A stretch of DNA of 40,871 nt from Sphingobium chungbukense (GTDB lineage: Bacteria; Pseudomonadota; Alphaproteobacteria; Sphingomonadales; Sphingomonadaceae). Location: positions 1 to 40,871 of the forward strand of contig NZ_LBIC01000002.1 in NCBI RefSeq assembly GCF_001005725.1, given 5' to 3'. Numbering within the stretch: the first letter of the stretch is position 1; the number at the start of each line of letters is the position of its first letter. This document shows positions 7,638 through 15,905 of the stretch, in pieces. The position numbers and the translations under genes were made by a program. The notes under the pieces were generated by a model, which was not told the DNA's origin, ran no database searches, and saw only the letters and a list, made by a program, of their open reading frames with translations.

Positions 7638-9482
7638 ATGCAGAAGATTCATATCGTTTCGGTGATGCAGCCGGACAATCTTTGGTGCCGTAATCATACG
7701 CTCCTCATGTCTCGAGCATTGTGCGAGAGTTACGACATTGTCATTCTCTCCGACAAAATGTTTCCTCTGGCAGAAGAGGAAATTGATTTTTTCCCCAAGG
7801 GACGATCGCCGACCCTTCAGGATATACACATTTATTTCCAATATGATCGCGCTGATGATGATTTCATCTTATATCAGCTGGCTAATAACGATCATTTTGG
7901 CTGGATTGCAGAGTGCTTCCTCCGTCACCCAGGGGCAGTTCTTATGCATGATATCAGTCTATTCTGGTTATTCTGCCAGGCGACGGGACTGAAACACACC
8001 TTCATCGAAGAGGAAATTGGCATATCCAATGCGATCATGCTTAAAAATTCTCTTGACTGGAATAAACCGCGCCTTGCCGCGACCGGCGTGCATTCTGCTT
8101 ATTTCAATCGGGCTATTCTCCAATATGCCTCGGGGATCATTACACATTCACCGTATCAAGCGGAAAATTTCCGCCGAAAATTCCCTGATGTCCCGGTGCA
8201 TAGTGTCCCGCTCGTCCCAAACTTCCTTCATCCGCTAACGCCACTGGTTGACCGCACGGATCTCGCTCAGCACCGCGCCGAACTCGACATAACTGAAGAG
8301 ACGATCACCTTCGGCGTAATGGGCTTTCAGGCGTTTCATAAGCGCCTTCCCGAACTGCTGGAGGGATTTTGTCGACTGGAACCCGACGCTGATGTGAAAT
8401 TGTTGCTTGTCGGGAAATGGGATGCCGAGGTCCGCAAGCAGTGCGCCAAAAGCATTGCCGAACTTGAGCGCCGCGGCTGGGTGCTGCTGGTTGACCGTTA
8501 TGTACCCGAAGTGGAATTGGAAACATTCATTGCGATCAGCGATGTAGTCGTCAACTTCCGCTATCCTACGGCCGGTGAAAGCAGTGGCATCGCCTGCCAG
8601 GCCCTAGCAGTTGGCGTACCACTTCTGGTGAATAAGATTGGATCCTTTGTCGACCTGCATGAAGACAGTGTCATTCGGGTTCCATTCGCCGTCGATGGCA
8701 CCGAAGACGATGCAGTGGCTGATGTTCTGCGAAACATCACGCGCAATCCAGAATTTTTGAGGAAAAAGCAGCAAGCGGCTCGCGCGAACGTCTCATTTTA
8801 CAGAATGCCGCGCTATAGTGCAGATTATTGCCGGATCGTCGCGGAACAGATGCATAATTACGTCGCGCGTCGCAGCAAGGCGGTGGAGCGCCTCGCCATC
8901 CGGCGGGAAAATGACGCTTGGTACCCTAAGAAGCGAGCGAGCGGCGGCCACGTGGCTGTTATTCTTGATAGCAACGGAAAAGGCATCTCCCTTACAAACC
9001 CCTTAATGGGCGACCGTGAGATACTCTCCATCGTTCACCGGGAAATGCAGCGCTCTGGCGATAAAAAACTGGATCCGAACGGTTCCATGTATCTGTCCAT
9101 GCGCGCCATTGGCGAGCCTCTGAATGTGCTTGAGCCAGGCCTTGATCTCTCAAGCTACGCCAGCCTTTGCCTGACATGCCTGCCCAGCGGCGGCAAAGAT
9201 GAACTGAAAGCCCTGACTGACGTAATATCCACCCTGCCAATCGGTGCCCGCATAATCGTCCCTGAGGCGTTTCTGGACTTCATAGCGATGGGTCAGGGAT
9301 TTTACGAGGCAGGACTAGGTAAAAACGTGAATGACTATATGAATACGCTTCTACTCGAAGGCAAATACGCCGCTGAGGTGGGCATTTATCGTTATGGCCT
9401 CCATATCCTTGAAGACCTTAATCTTACGGATCAGCGTTTCTTAGTTCTGCGGTACGGATCTGCCGTACACACATATACCTGA
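7638..9482 (+). CDS. GT4-type glycosyltransferase with an extra C-terminal domain
   Basis: 614 residues from ATG 7638; an in-frame upstream start at 7590 would overlap the micro-protein gene. The N-terminal half has the GT4 acceptor side (IITHSPYQAENFRRKFPD). The donor side shows FGVMGFQAFHKRLPELLEGF, a KLLLVGKW strand and YPTAGESSGIACQALAVGVP with the conserved glutamate. The transferase core ends near residue 410. A further segment of about 180 residues (about 435-614, beginning HVAVILDSNGKG) is not recognised; it contains alternating strands and helices and ends LVLRYGSAVHTYT. It may act in polymerisation or bind a partner. Moderately AT-rich. Followed by 169 bases without a gene before the GSCFA gene. 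Confidence 0.78.
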   Translation: MQKIHIVSVMQPDNLWCRNHTLLMSRALCESYDIVILSDKMFPLAEEEIDFFPKGRSPTLQDIHIYFQYDRADDDFILYQLANNDHFGWIAECFLRHPGAVLMHDISLFWLFCQATGLKHTFIEEEIGISNAIMLKNSLDWNKPRLAATGVHSAYFNRAILQYASGIITHSPYQAENFRRKFPDVPVHSVPLVPNFLHPLTPLVDRTDLAQHRAELDITEETITFGVMGFQAFHKRLPELLEGFCRLEPDADVKLLLVGKWDAEVRKQCAKSIAELERRGWVLLVDRYVPEVELETFIAISDVVVNFRYPTAGESSGIACQALAVGVPLLVNKIGSFVDLHEDSVIRVPFAVDGTEDDAVADVLRNITRNPEFLRKKQQAARANVSFYRMPRYSADYCRIVAEQMHNYVARRSKAVERLAIRRENDAWYPKKRASGGHVAVILDSNGKGISLTNPLMGDREILSIVHREMQRSGDKKLDPNGSMYLSMRAIGEPLNVLEPGLDLSSYASLCLTCLPSGGKDELKALTDVISTLPIGARIIVPEAFLDFIAMGQGFYEAGLGKNVNDYMNTLLLEGKYAAEVGIYRYGLHILEDLNLTDQRFLVLRYGSAVHTYT

Positions 9483-9651
9483 ACGCAGCCCCCAGATGCC
9501 TGACCGGAGGCATTTCACTTTGGTCATCATGGGAAGCGAGGCATTGTAAGTGGCGACCGCATCGGGTCGATGTTACTTGCCCAAGGCCTGGAACTACCGG
9601 TAGGATGATATTGCAATTTTCGTCACTGGTGGCGCCAGAGAAGAGGTTTTG

Positions 9652-11163
9652 ATGACAGCCCAACCCTTTTCCAGAGTCTTTGATTTTTCACGGACCGACC
9701 AAGCAATGAGGCTGGAGGGGTTCTCTGGGACTGAAAGTAAAGGACGATGGAGCGATGGAAGTACCGCTCGGGTTGTACTCCTTAATGAATCCGACTGGCC
9801 ACAGGTGTTAGCAATCGAGATTGAGGCTTCACCCTTCGTTCCCACCGATGCAGGCACACAATCCGTAGCAATCAATGTAAATGGCGCAAAACTAGCCGAT
9901 TTTGCTTTTGAACGACATCTCGAACAAGTTCGACTAGATATCCCACTCTCGCTTGATCGAACCTCTGCCAAGCGGCCGTTAGAGATTCGCTTCGAAATAG
10001 ATAATCCGGCAAGGCCAGTTAACCACGGCATGGGTGAGGATCGCCGAGATCTTGGCTTGTTCGTCTTCAGCATCAAGGTTAACGCGAGCGAAGCAACAGA
10101 TATGCAGAGCGTGAGCAATCCCTATAAGGGCTTGCCGGGGCATCAATTCTGGCGTCGATCCATTTCCGCCGTCGAAAGTTTCCGGGTCGACCCGGTCACC
10201 AATCCGCGTTTCCGGATTTCCCAGAACGCGCGCGTGGGCACTGCCGGCAGTTGCTTCGCTCAACATATCTCAAGACGCATTTCCGCTGCTGGTTTCAATT
10301 ATTTCGTGACCGAGAAGGGCGAAATGTTAAGTGAACGCGAGCGAGCACACAATAATTACGGCACCTTCTCTGCCCGATACGGCAATGTATACACCACTGT
10401 GCAACTGCTTCAGTTGTTCGATGAAGCATTCGGGACGCGGACACCGGCCGAAACGGCTTGGGTCCGTCCCGATGGCCGCTTTGTCGATCCTTATCGACAA
10501 CAGGTTCAGCCCAACGGCTTCGACAGTGAAGAGGCCGTAAGGGCTGACCGGCGAAACCACCTCAATGCGGTTCGTCGCCTATTCGAAGACACAGACATCT
10601 TCGTTTTTACACTCGGCCTGACAGAGGCTTGGCGATCCAAGGCGGACGGCTCGGTTTTCTCGGCTGCGCCAGGCGTCGTGGGAGGCGGTTGGGATACCGA
10701 CAAGTACGAGTTCATCAATCTGGACCTCGAGCAAACCTATGGTGCGCTAGAAGAATTCCTCGGTAAGTTTCACGCGATCAACCCAAACGCCAAGGTATTG
10801 CTAACGGTTTCACCCGTGCCGCTTATCGCGACCTATGAACCGCGTTCCGTCCTCGTTTCCACGGTTTACAGCAAATCGGTATTGCGCGTGGCTGCAGAAA
10901 AAGCGTTGAAGCGGTTCGACTGGGTGGACTATTTTCCGTCTTTCGAGATCATCACCGGAAGTTCTTCGGGTGGCCTCTATTATGAGGCGGATTACCGCGA
11001 GGTAAATATGCGCGGAGTGTCTCATGTGATGCGGTGCTTCATGAAACACTACATTGAAGGCGTCGACTCAGAACCTGCCGATCTGCCGCGAGAGATGATT
11101 ACAAATAGCTCTATGTCTAACATCATTTGTGATGAAGAGATATTGGACAGGATACGGAACTAA
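9652..11163 (+). CDS. GSCFA-family protein with N-terminal beta-sandwich module
   Basis: 503 residues from ATG 9652, preceded by an AGAGG-type ribosome site. Residues about 1-145 look like the beta-sandwich module often attached to glycan enzymes (GFSGTESKGRWSDGSTARVVL ... VAINVNGAKLADF ... GEDRRDLGLFVFSIKV). Residues about 165-470 carry the defining motif GTAGSCFAQHI, LTLGLTEAW-like FTLGLTEAWRSK, LTVSPVPL and, near the end, REVNMRGVSHVMRCF. GSCFA proteins are placed with SGNH-type hydrolases. The serine of GSCFA and the histidine of VSHVM are the likely catalytic pair, which would suit an O-acyl esterase or transferase acting on the polysaccharide. This function is inferred. Its stop overlaps the WcbI-like start (TAATG), suggesting that the two work together. 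Confidence 0.8.
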   Translation: MTAQPFSRVFDFSRTDQAMRLEGFSGTESKGRWSDGSTARVVLLNESDWPQVLAIEIEASPFVPTDAGTQSVAINVNGAKLADFAFERHLEQVRLDIPLSLDRTSAKRPLEIRFEIDNPARPVNHGMGEDRRDLGLFVFSIKVNASEATDMQSVSNPYKGLPGHQFWRRSISAVESFRVDPVTNPRFRISQNARVGTAGSCFAQHISRRISAAGFNYFVTEKGEMLSERERAHNNYGTFSARYGNVYTTVQLLQLFDEAFGTRTPAETAWVRPDGRFVDPYRQQVQPNGFDSEEAVRADRRNHLNAVRRLFEDTDIFVFTLGLTEAWRSKADGSVFSAAPGVVGGGWDTDKYEFINLDLEQTYGALEEFLGKFHAINPNAKVLLTVSPVPLIATYEPRSVLVSTVYSKSVLRVAAEKALKRFDWVDYFPSFEIITGSSSGGLYYEADYREVNMRGVSHVMRCFMKHYIEGVDSEPADLPREMITNSSMSNIICDEEILDRIRN

Positions 11164-12017
11164 TGCCGGTTATGGAAAAGTGGTTAGTTATCTCCGCCTG
11201 CCAAGCCGTTGGTCTCGGCAACTGCATCCAATCTTTGGTTAGTGACGTAATGGTTACCGGGCTTGATATCGCCCTGTTCAATTCAGAGCCGAAGCGCTTC
11301 GGCAAGGAAATGGGCAATTACAGCAAATTATTCCTCAATCCAGGCGTCGCTCACCTTCTGCCACGCGGTGAAATTGACAAGATTGCTGATCGAGTTGCCG
11401 TCCCCGCCGTCTTTTTCCGACCTTACCATCCGGATCTCGTCTATCTTGAATGTGACGGAAAGGTCCTTCGGGGTCCGCAAGGAGACTATCATTCAGCGAT
11501 TGTCTATGGGTGCTTCTCCAAAGGAATGGGCGTTTCTGATACTTTGCACTATTTCAATGGCAGCTTTTACGAGCGCTGCGGTTACATGTCGCTATGGGTG
11601 CCGGAACGCGAACGGCTGATCGCCGAAATGGCTGCTTCGGGAATAGACATTGCCGACTCATTACGGCGCTGGGGCAGGAACCGGGCATTCATGCACAGTT
11701 CGAACCATCCTCACATCCACGTTCTTCACGATGTTGCCAAGGAATTGGTGCACATGCAGGGTAGAACACCGATTGCAGGCGGTATTATCCCTCATGACAA
11801 TCTGCAACTCGCAGAATGCTTTGCCATATATCCTGAGATAGGCGAGGCGCTAGGGGTCGAAGGCAGCTACATCTTCAAGGGAGATAGTTACAGGCCTGTC
11901 GATCTCGTTGAATTCGTTACGAAATCGTTCCAGATATACAATAGCTGCCCGCAGGGCACTGTCGTGCCATACGCCCATTACAAAGAATATGTCGACGCCG
12001 TATCCAGACATCTTTGA
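11163..12017 (+). CDS. WcbI-like capsule biosynthesis protein (putative acetyltransferase)
   Basis: 284 residues. The N-terminal ISACQAVGLGNCIQSL, the block FFRPYHPDLVYLE, SAIVYGCFSKGMGVSDTL and the block FMHSSNHPHIHVLHDVAKEL follow the layout of the WcbI family. WcbI of Burkholderia pseudomallei belongs to the 6-deoxy-heptan capsule locus, binds coenzyme A and is thought to act in acetylation of that capsule. Its presence with the heptose genes is a main reason to propose a related polymer. It is the last gene of the + strand operon, coupled by TAATG to the GSCFA gene and followed within 40 bases by a perfect hairpin. No signal peptide or membrane segment is seen, so it should be cytoplasmic. 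Confidence 0.78.
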   Translation: MPVMEKWLVISACQAVGLGNCIQSLVSDVMVTGLDIALFNSEPKRFGKEMGNYSKLFLNPGVAHLLPRGEIDKIADRVAVPAVFFRPYHPDLVYLECDGKVLRGPQGDYHSAIVYGCFSKGMGVSDTLHYFNGSFYERCGYMSLWVPERERLIAEMAASGIDIADSLRRWGRNRAFMHSSNHPHIHVLHDVAKELVHMQGRTPIAGGIIPHDNLQLAECFAIYPEIGEALGVEGSYIFKGDSYRPVDLVEFVTKSFQIYNSCPQGTVVPYAHYKEYVDAVSRHL

Positions 12018-12054
12018 TAGCAGCGATGCTCCGCATGGCCGGAGAAAATGCTCC

Positions 12055-12080
12055 CTCTGCAGGGGCAAGCCCCTGCAGAG
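12055..12080. terminator. bidirectional hairpin between convergent capsule operons
   Basis: CTCTGCAGGGGC at 12055-12066 is exactly complementary to GCCCCTGCAGAG at 12069-12080, with two bases between. It sits between the stop of the WcbI-like gene (12017) and that of kpsM (12087), where transcription from both sides meets. A TTTTC run follows on the - strand side; the + strand side is only AT-rich. It is probably a two-way terminator. Confidence 0.7.
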
Positions 12081-12086
12081 AATAGA

Positions 12087-12872
12087 TTATTTCTGTATTT
12101 TGCGCATGTGGATCAGTGCCACCAGCATGAACAGCATGTTCACTGCGATCACATAGATCAGATCATAATGAGCATGGACCTTTGATCCGAAAAAGCCATC
12201 CCGCAACAGCTCCGTTCCACTTACTTGCGGCAGCAACAGAATATAAGGCTGCACCGCTACAGGCATTGCGTCCACGAGGAACGCGGCTCCTCCGAAAGGA
12301 AACATGAGATATGCCGCTGGGTGCCAGAACTTTTCGACCATGTCGTGCTTTTCGGAGAGAGTGCCGAGCAGCATTGCGAGCGAGGCGCCGAACCAGATGA
12401 GAAATGCCCAACCCGCTATGACCTTAAGGAGGTTCTCTGGCGGTTCCATCCAGCCTATGGATATGAATAACAGGCCCAGCACTATGAAGGACATGGTCGT
12501 CCCGATTGCCTCAAGCAAAATGCGGGAAAGATAGATATCGATCGGGCGCACATTGTTGTGATGCATCAACGCTTCGTTGATCGTGATCGCAAACATACAA
12601 CGCGCCGGCATGTTGCGCCACACCAGCAGACTTGAATAGCCAGTCAAGGCAAATGCCTCGATAGGGATTTCTACACCGTGAAGCGCCTTCATGAAGGTCC
12701 AAATCGCCGTCACGCCGATAGTGAAAATCATCGGCTCGACGAACAGCCAAAGGAAGCCGATATTGTGCCGGCCATAGCGGGTCAGCACTTCCCGCATGAG
12801 AAGGGCATGGATTACCCTCCACTGGATGCGGAGTGAGCGGAAGAAGCTTTGAAAGGTTGCGGCGTGCTGCAC
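12087..12872 (-). CDS. kpsM: capsule polysaccharide ABC transporter permease
   Basis: 261 residues from a GTG at 12872, two bases after the kpsE stop; the frame is open further upstream, but only inside kpsE. An N-terminal amphipathic segment leads into ALLMREVLTRYGRHNIGFLWLFVEPM, the typical ABC-2/KpsM entry motif, followed by about six hydrophobic segments (for example FAITINEAL, TTMSFIVLGLLFISIGW, WAFLIWFGASLAMLLG, YLMFPFGGAAFLV and YVIAVNMLFMLVALIHM). It forms the inner-membrane channel for the polysaccharide, powered by the KpsT homologue at 3703-4362. The length matches the family (about 260). The context is a two-gene kpsE-kpsM operon convergent with the main biosynthesis operon. Confidence 0.92.
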   Translation of the reverse strand: MQHAATFQSFFRSLRIQWRVIHALLMREVLTRYGRHNIGFLWLFVEPMIFTIGVTAIWTFMKALHGVEIPIEAFALTGYSSLLVWRNMPARCMFAITINEALMHHNNVRPIDIYLSRILLEAIGTTMSFIVLGLLFISIGWMEPPENLLKVIAGWAFLIWFGASLAMLLGTLSEKHDMVEKFWHPAAYLMFPFGGAAFLVDAMPVAVQPYILLLPQVSGTELLRDGFFGSKVHAHYDLIYVIAVNMLFMLVALIHMRKIQK

Positions 12873-12874
12873 GG

Positions 12875-14233
12875 TCAGTCCTGATGTTCGCGAATGCCGG
12901 CAACAAGCATCCGGGCCAGCGCCCAAAGAACGAGGGAAAACAGCAGCACAGCAGCCATTCCCCGCAACTTACGCGGCTCTGCGGCCTCATCGGGCAGGTT
13001 GGGCCGATAGAGGGTTTCGATGTAGGATTGCTTCTTGTCTGCGGCGTTGCGCGCTTCCTGCAGCGCATTCAAGGCAACAGCATATTCCTTTTCCGCCAAT
13101 GTATTGGCAAGTTGCAGACGCTGATATTCAATGCCCCGCGTCGCCATTGAATTGCGGTTGCCGGTCAGTTTGCCCTGTTCTTCGGCTAGCCCCTGATTCA
13201 ACGCCGCAATGCGGTACTCTATCTCTTTCACCTGCGGATTATTAGGCGCTATAGACCGCAATTCGGACAATTGCGTACGAGCCGCCACTAATTCACCTTG
13301 CAGCTTTGTGATCAGTTCGATGCTCGCAGAGGCTTGTCGCTCAGGGTCAATGACGCCTTGCCTATTGCGATAGGCTGCAAGCGCAATAGACGTCTGCTGC
13401 AATCGTCCCTGCGCTGCCTCGGCTTCCTTCCTCGACAAGCCAATCATGTCGGCACGTGCCCGCTCGTTCAATTGATTAACAACTTTCTCAGCCTGCTCCA
13501 TGAGCTTCAGATTGATGTTCTGAGCGTCCGAAGGGGTGAAAGCGCGGACACGGACAGTCGTGATCGCCGTCGAACGGTCATGTTCAATCTGAACCATATC
13601 GACGAAGTAACGATAAAGATCTTCAAATGTACCGTTCAACCCGGAAGAATTGAATCGATCAAAAATCGAAATTTGCGGCCGAGTATACGCCTTCTTGATA
13701 TAATCTTTCTCGTCGAGATAGCTGAGGGCGGAGCGGGAAATCATATAGGCCCGCGCAGCATAAGCATTCTCGTCGTTACTGGACGTAACTCCTGTGTTTA
13801 ATATCAATCCCAGACCATTGATCTTTGGCGTATCCGAATTACGGATAACAAAGCTCGATTCTGCGACATATACATCGGATGCAAGAACATAGTAGTACAA
13901 TGCCGACAATGCGACAGGCAGCGAAACTATCAAGTGGAATGAAATGCCGATATTCTTGAATTTCTTCAAGCCATTCGACAAAAAACGCTTATTTTTCAAT
14001 TTATCATCCCACAAGGCAATTGCCGATATGCGTTTTTGCAGCATTGGTCCGATTTCCTCCCTCTGCCGGCGGCGTTCCGCGAGGCTCAATAGCGACTTTT
14101 CCAGCGTGAGCAAAGAAACTATGCGGCGACCCACGCTGCAGAGCCCCCTTTCTCCCGTACATATATGGAGTTCGGCAAAGGCAGCAGACTTCAACTGGAC
14201 ACGGCCCTTCTTCTGATATGTCTCGAGCGGCAT
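12875..14233 (-). CDS. kpsE: capsule export inner-membrane/periplasmic protein (KpsE/CtrB-type PCP)
   Basis: 452 residues from ATG 14233, which has GAGG seven bases upstream. An internal ATG at 14044 would give 388 residues, the usual KpsE/CtrB length, so the first 63 residues may be an extension or untranslated. A first membrane segment (ISFHLIVSLPVALSALYYYVL) is followed by VYVAESSFVIRN, a Wzz-type periplasmic domain and a long coiled-coil region (LSRKEAEAAQGRLQQTSIAL, TKLQGELVAARTQLSELRSI, LANTLAEKEYAVALNALQEA). The motif YRPNLPDEAAEPRK lies just before the second membrane segment GMAAVLLFSLVLWALARML. It bridges the KpsMT transporter and the outer-membrane OPX protein. Upstream, 163 bases separate it from an IS1380 remnant; no promoter could be assigned there. 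Confidence 0.9.
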   Translation of the reverse strand: MPLETYQKKGRVQLKSAAFAELHICTGERGLCSVGRRIVSLLTLEKSLLSLAERRRQREEIGPMLQKRISAIALWDDKLKNKRFLSNGLKKFKNIGISFHLIVSLPVALSALYYYVLASDVYVAESSFVIRNSDTPKINGLGLILNTGVTSSNDENAYAARAYMISRSALSYLDEKDYIKKAYTRPQISIFDRFNSSGLNGTFEDLYRYFVDMVQIEHDRSTAITTVRVRAFTPSDAQNINLKLMEQAEKVVNQLNERARADMIGLSRKEAEAAQGRLQQTSIALAAYRNRQGVIDPERQASASIELITKLQGELVAARTQLSELRSIAPNNPQVKEIEYRIAALNQGLAEEQGKLTGNRNSMATRGIEYQRLQLANTLAEKEYAVALNALQEARNAADKKQSYIETLYRPNLPDEAAEPRKLRGMAAVLLFSLVLWALARMLVAGIREHQD

Positions 14234-14396
14234 ATCGAGGCCTCATGAGACCCTTGATGACAGACGCAGCCAGATCGCCGGGCAGCTAGCCCGTTTTATT
14301 CACGAGGGTCGGTGTAAAGGGTTGGCGGGAGTGGCATAAGCCATTGTCTTGCTGTAGGAAATTGGCTGTCTAGACCAACCTGCAACGAGGCAAAAA

Positions 14397-14540
14397 ATGC
14401 CACAGGCCACACCCGCCGAGAGCCACGATAGCGCAGCGGTGATTTCGTTTCCAGCAGTGTGGCGCAAGAAGGTGGCGGGCACGTTCGATGGTGGGCGGTT
14501 GACTTCGGATGGCGGTGTTTTGCTGCTAGCCCAAGCTATG
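14397..14540 (+). pseudogene. IS1380-type transposase, N-terminal remnant
   Basis: About 48 codons from ATG 14397 (MPQATPAESHDSAAVISFPA then KKVAGTFDGGRLTSDGGVLL and LAQA) match the N-terminus of IS1380-family transposases. The similarity stops near 14535-14545, where the IS110-type element begins; the frame then runs on to 14681 in unrelated sequence. The remaining roughly 400 codons of the transposase are absent from the window, so it is inactive. Confidence 0.7.
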
Positions 14541-14744
14541 CTCAGGATCTGTAATTTGCAGTTGCTCGGCGGTTGTCCCTTGAGGTCTCAAAGATCTGTC
14601 CGCACTCGCCGACCGAGGCAGTGGTGCTGTATCGGGTCTCACAAGGCCGGACGTTGCATTGACTCGAAGCGGGCTTGGTAGCCCATCTGATCACCTTCGC
14701 AGATCGTCCGTCCCTGCGTTCCCTCGCGGGACACCGCCTTCGGG
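14541..14744 (-). ncRNA. non-coding 3' end of IS110-type element, candidate bridge-RNA region
   Basis: These roughly 200 bases lie between the transposase stop and the point where the IS1380 remnant resumes, and hold no gene. In the IS1111 group of the IS110 family the non-coding end downstream of the transposase encodes the guide (bridge) RNA; in the IS110 group it is upstream. The long downstream end here suggests the IS1111 arrangement. Short self-complementary stretches are visible, but I could not fold the RNA. The assignment is inference. Confidence 0.35.
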
Positions 14745-15836
14745 TCAGCTAGAGAGCATCACCGCTGGCGAACTGGTTCTTTCGCATCTCACGCCTCGAA
14801 CAAAGTACCATCGCGTAACATGGCATGCATGATAGATAACAGCCAAGCGGCGGGCGAGAGCGACCCTGGCTTTTCTGAGGCCGCGCCGTTTCGCGATCTT
14901 GAGCGCCCAGCTTTTCAGCGCGAAGCTCTGCTTGGTGCGTGTCAGGATCGAGTTGGCCGCTTCATAGAGCAGCTTGCGAACGGTACCGTCCCCCTGTTTG
15001 GTGATCCGGCCCGTCCAGTCGAGTTTGCCCGATTGGTGCCGTCGGGGAACTAGCCCGAAGTAGGCACCGGCCGTCCGTGATCGCTTGAACCGGCTTGCGT
15101 CATCGACGGCTGCGGCGAACGCGGCTGAGGTCTGCACGCCCACGCCGGGGATGCTCATCAGGGCTTGGCAGACTGGCGCTGCGGCGCAGATCGCCTTCAG
15201 TTGGCGATCCATCTGTCCGATTTCGGCGACAAGGCCCTCGCGGGCGCGGACCAGCGATGCAACCGCTTCACCAAGACCGGGAACTGACGCTGCTACCTGT
15301 ATTCGCGCTAGGAACCGCTCGCCTTGGCCTATGCCCAGCCTGATCCCGAAGGTAGCGCAGAGACCGCGGATGGTGTTGTCCAGCCGAACGCGCGCTTCGA
15401 CCAGGTGCCCCCGCGTAGTGATCACGGCGCGGACACCATGCGCCGCCGACGATTTGACATGCACCTCCTTGTAAAAGCCGGTCCGCGCCAATTCGGCCAA
15501 CCCGGCCGCATCATGCGGATCTGTCTTGTTCGCCTTCATCGCTTTCAGGCTTTGATGTGCCTGGCGCGCGTCGATGCAGACGATTGCAACGCCCAACTCG
15601 CGAAGGCCCAGGGCGATTGATGGTGTCATCCGCCCGGTCTCGATCACCGCGCGCTCGATCGGCCCGTATTGCTCCAGTGCCACGGCGATCGCCTCCGGCG
15701 TGCTGTCAACGCATTGCGTTCCGATCTTGCGTCCATCAGTATCGACGACACAGACATGTGTCGTTTCCATCGACAGATCCCAATCTGATGCATCTTCAGG
15801 CTGCGCTGATCCAGGCAGGCAGAGGTGGCCTGGCAA
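14745..15836 (-). CDS. IS110-family transposase
   Basis: About 363 residues from a TTG at 15836; the frame stays open to 15932 but there runs into the IS3 element, so the true start is uncertain. WDLSMETTHVCVVD is the N-terminal DEDD strand, AVIETG and IDARQAHQSLKAMKANKTDP-like HDAAGLAEL follow, and the C-terminal transposase_20 part is clear (LMSIPGVGVQTSAAFAAAV, FKRSRTAGAYFGLVPRRHQS, ITKQGDGTVRKLLYEAA). The family moves elements through a serine plus DEDD mechanism guided by a bridge RNA. The 5' end adjoins the left end of the IS3 element at about 15850, so upstream control signals and possibly the element's own end are lost or displaced. Otherwise the protein looks intact. Confidence 0.85.
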   Translation of the reverse strand: MPGHLCLPGSAQPEDASDWDLSMETTHVCVVDTDGRKIGTQCVDSTPEAIAVALEQYGPIERAVIETGRMTPSIALGLRELGVAIVCIDARQAHQSLKAMKANKTDPHDAAGLAELARTGFYKEVHVKSSAAHGVRAVITTRGHLVEARVRLDNTIRGLCATFGIRLGIGQGERFLARIQVAASVPGLGEAVASLVRAREGLVAEIGQMDRQLKAICAAAPVCQALMSIPGVGVQTSAAFAAAVDDASRFKRSRTAGAYFGLVPRRHQSGKLDWTGRITKQGDGTVRKLLYEAANSILTRTKQSFALKSWALKIAKRRGLRKARVALARRLAVIYHACHVTRWYFVRGVRCERTSSPAVMLSS

Positions 15837-15849
15837 AACTGAACATTGA

Positions 15850-15868
15850 GATAAGTGGATTTTCTGCC
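15850..15868. repeat. left terminal inverted repeat of the IS3 element
   Basis: GATAAGTGGATTTTCTGCC, matching the complement of 17131-17149 at 17 of 19 bases. It lies 38 bases before the first transposase gene. Confidence 0.7.
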
Positions 15869-15905
15869 TGACGGTGGCCAGGATGGCTGCGAGACAGGAG
15901 CAGAG

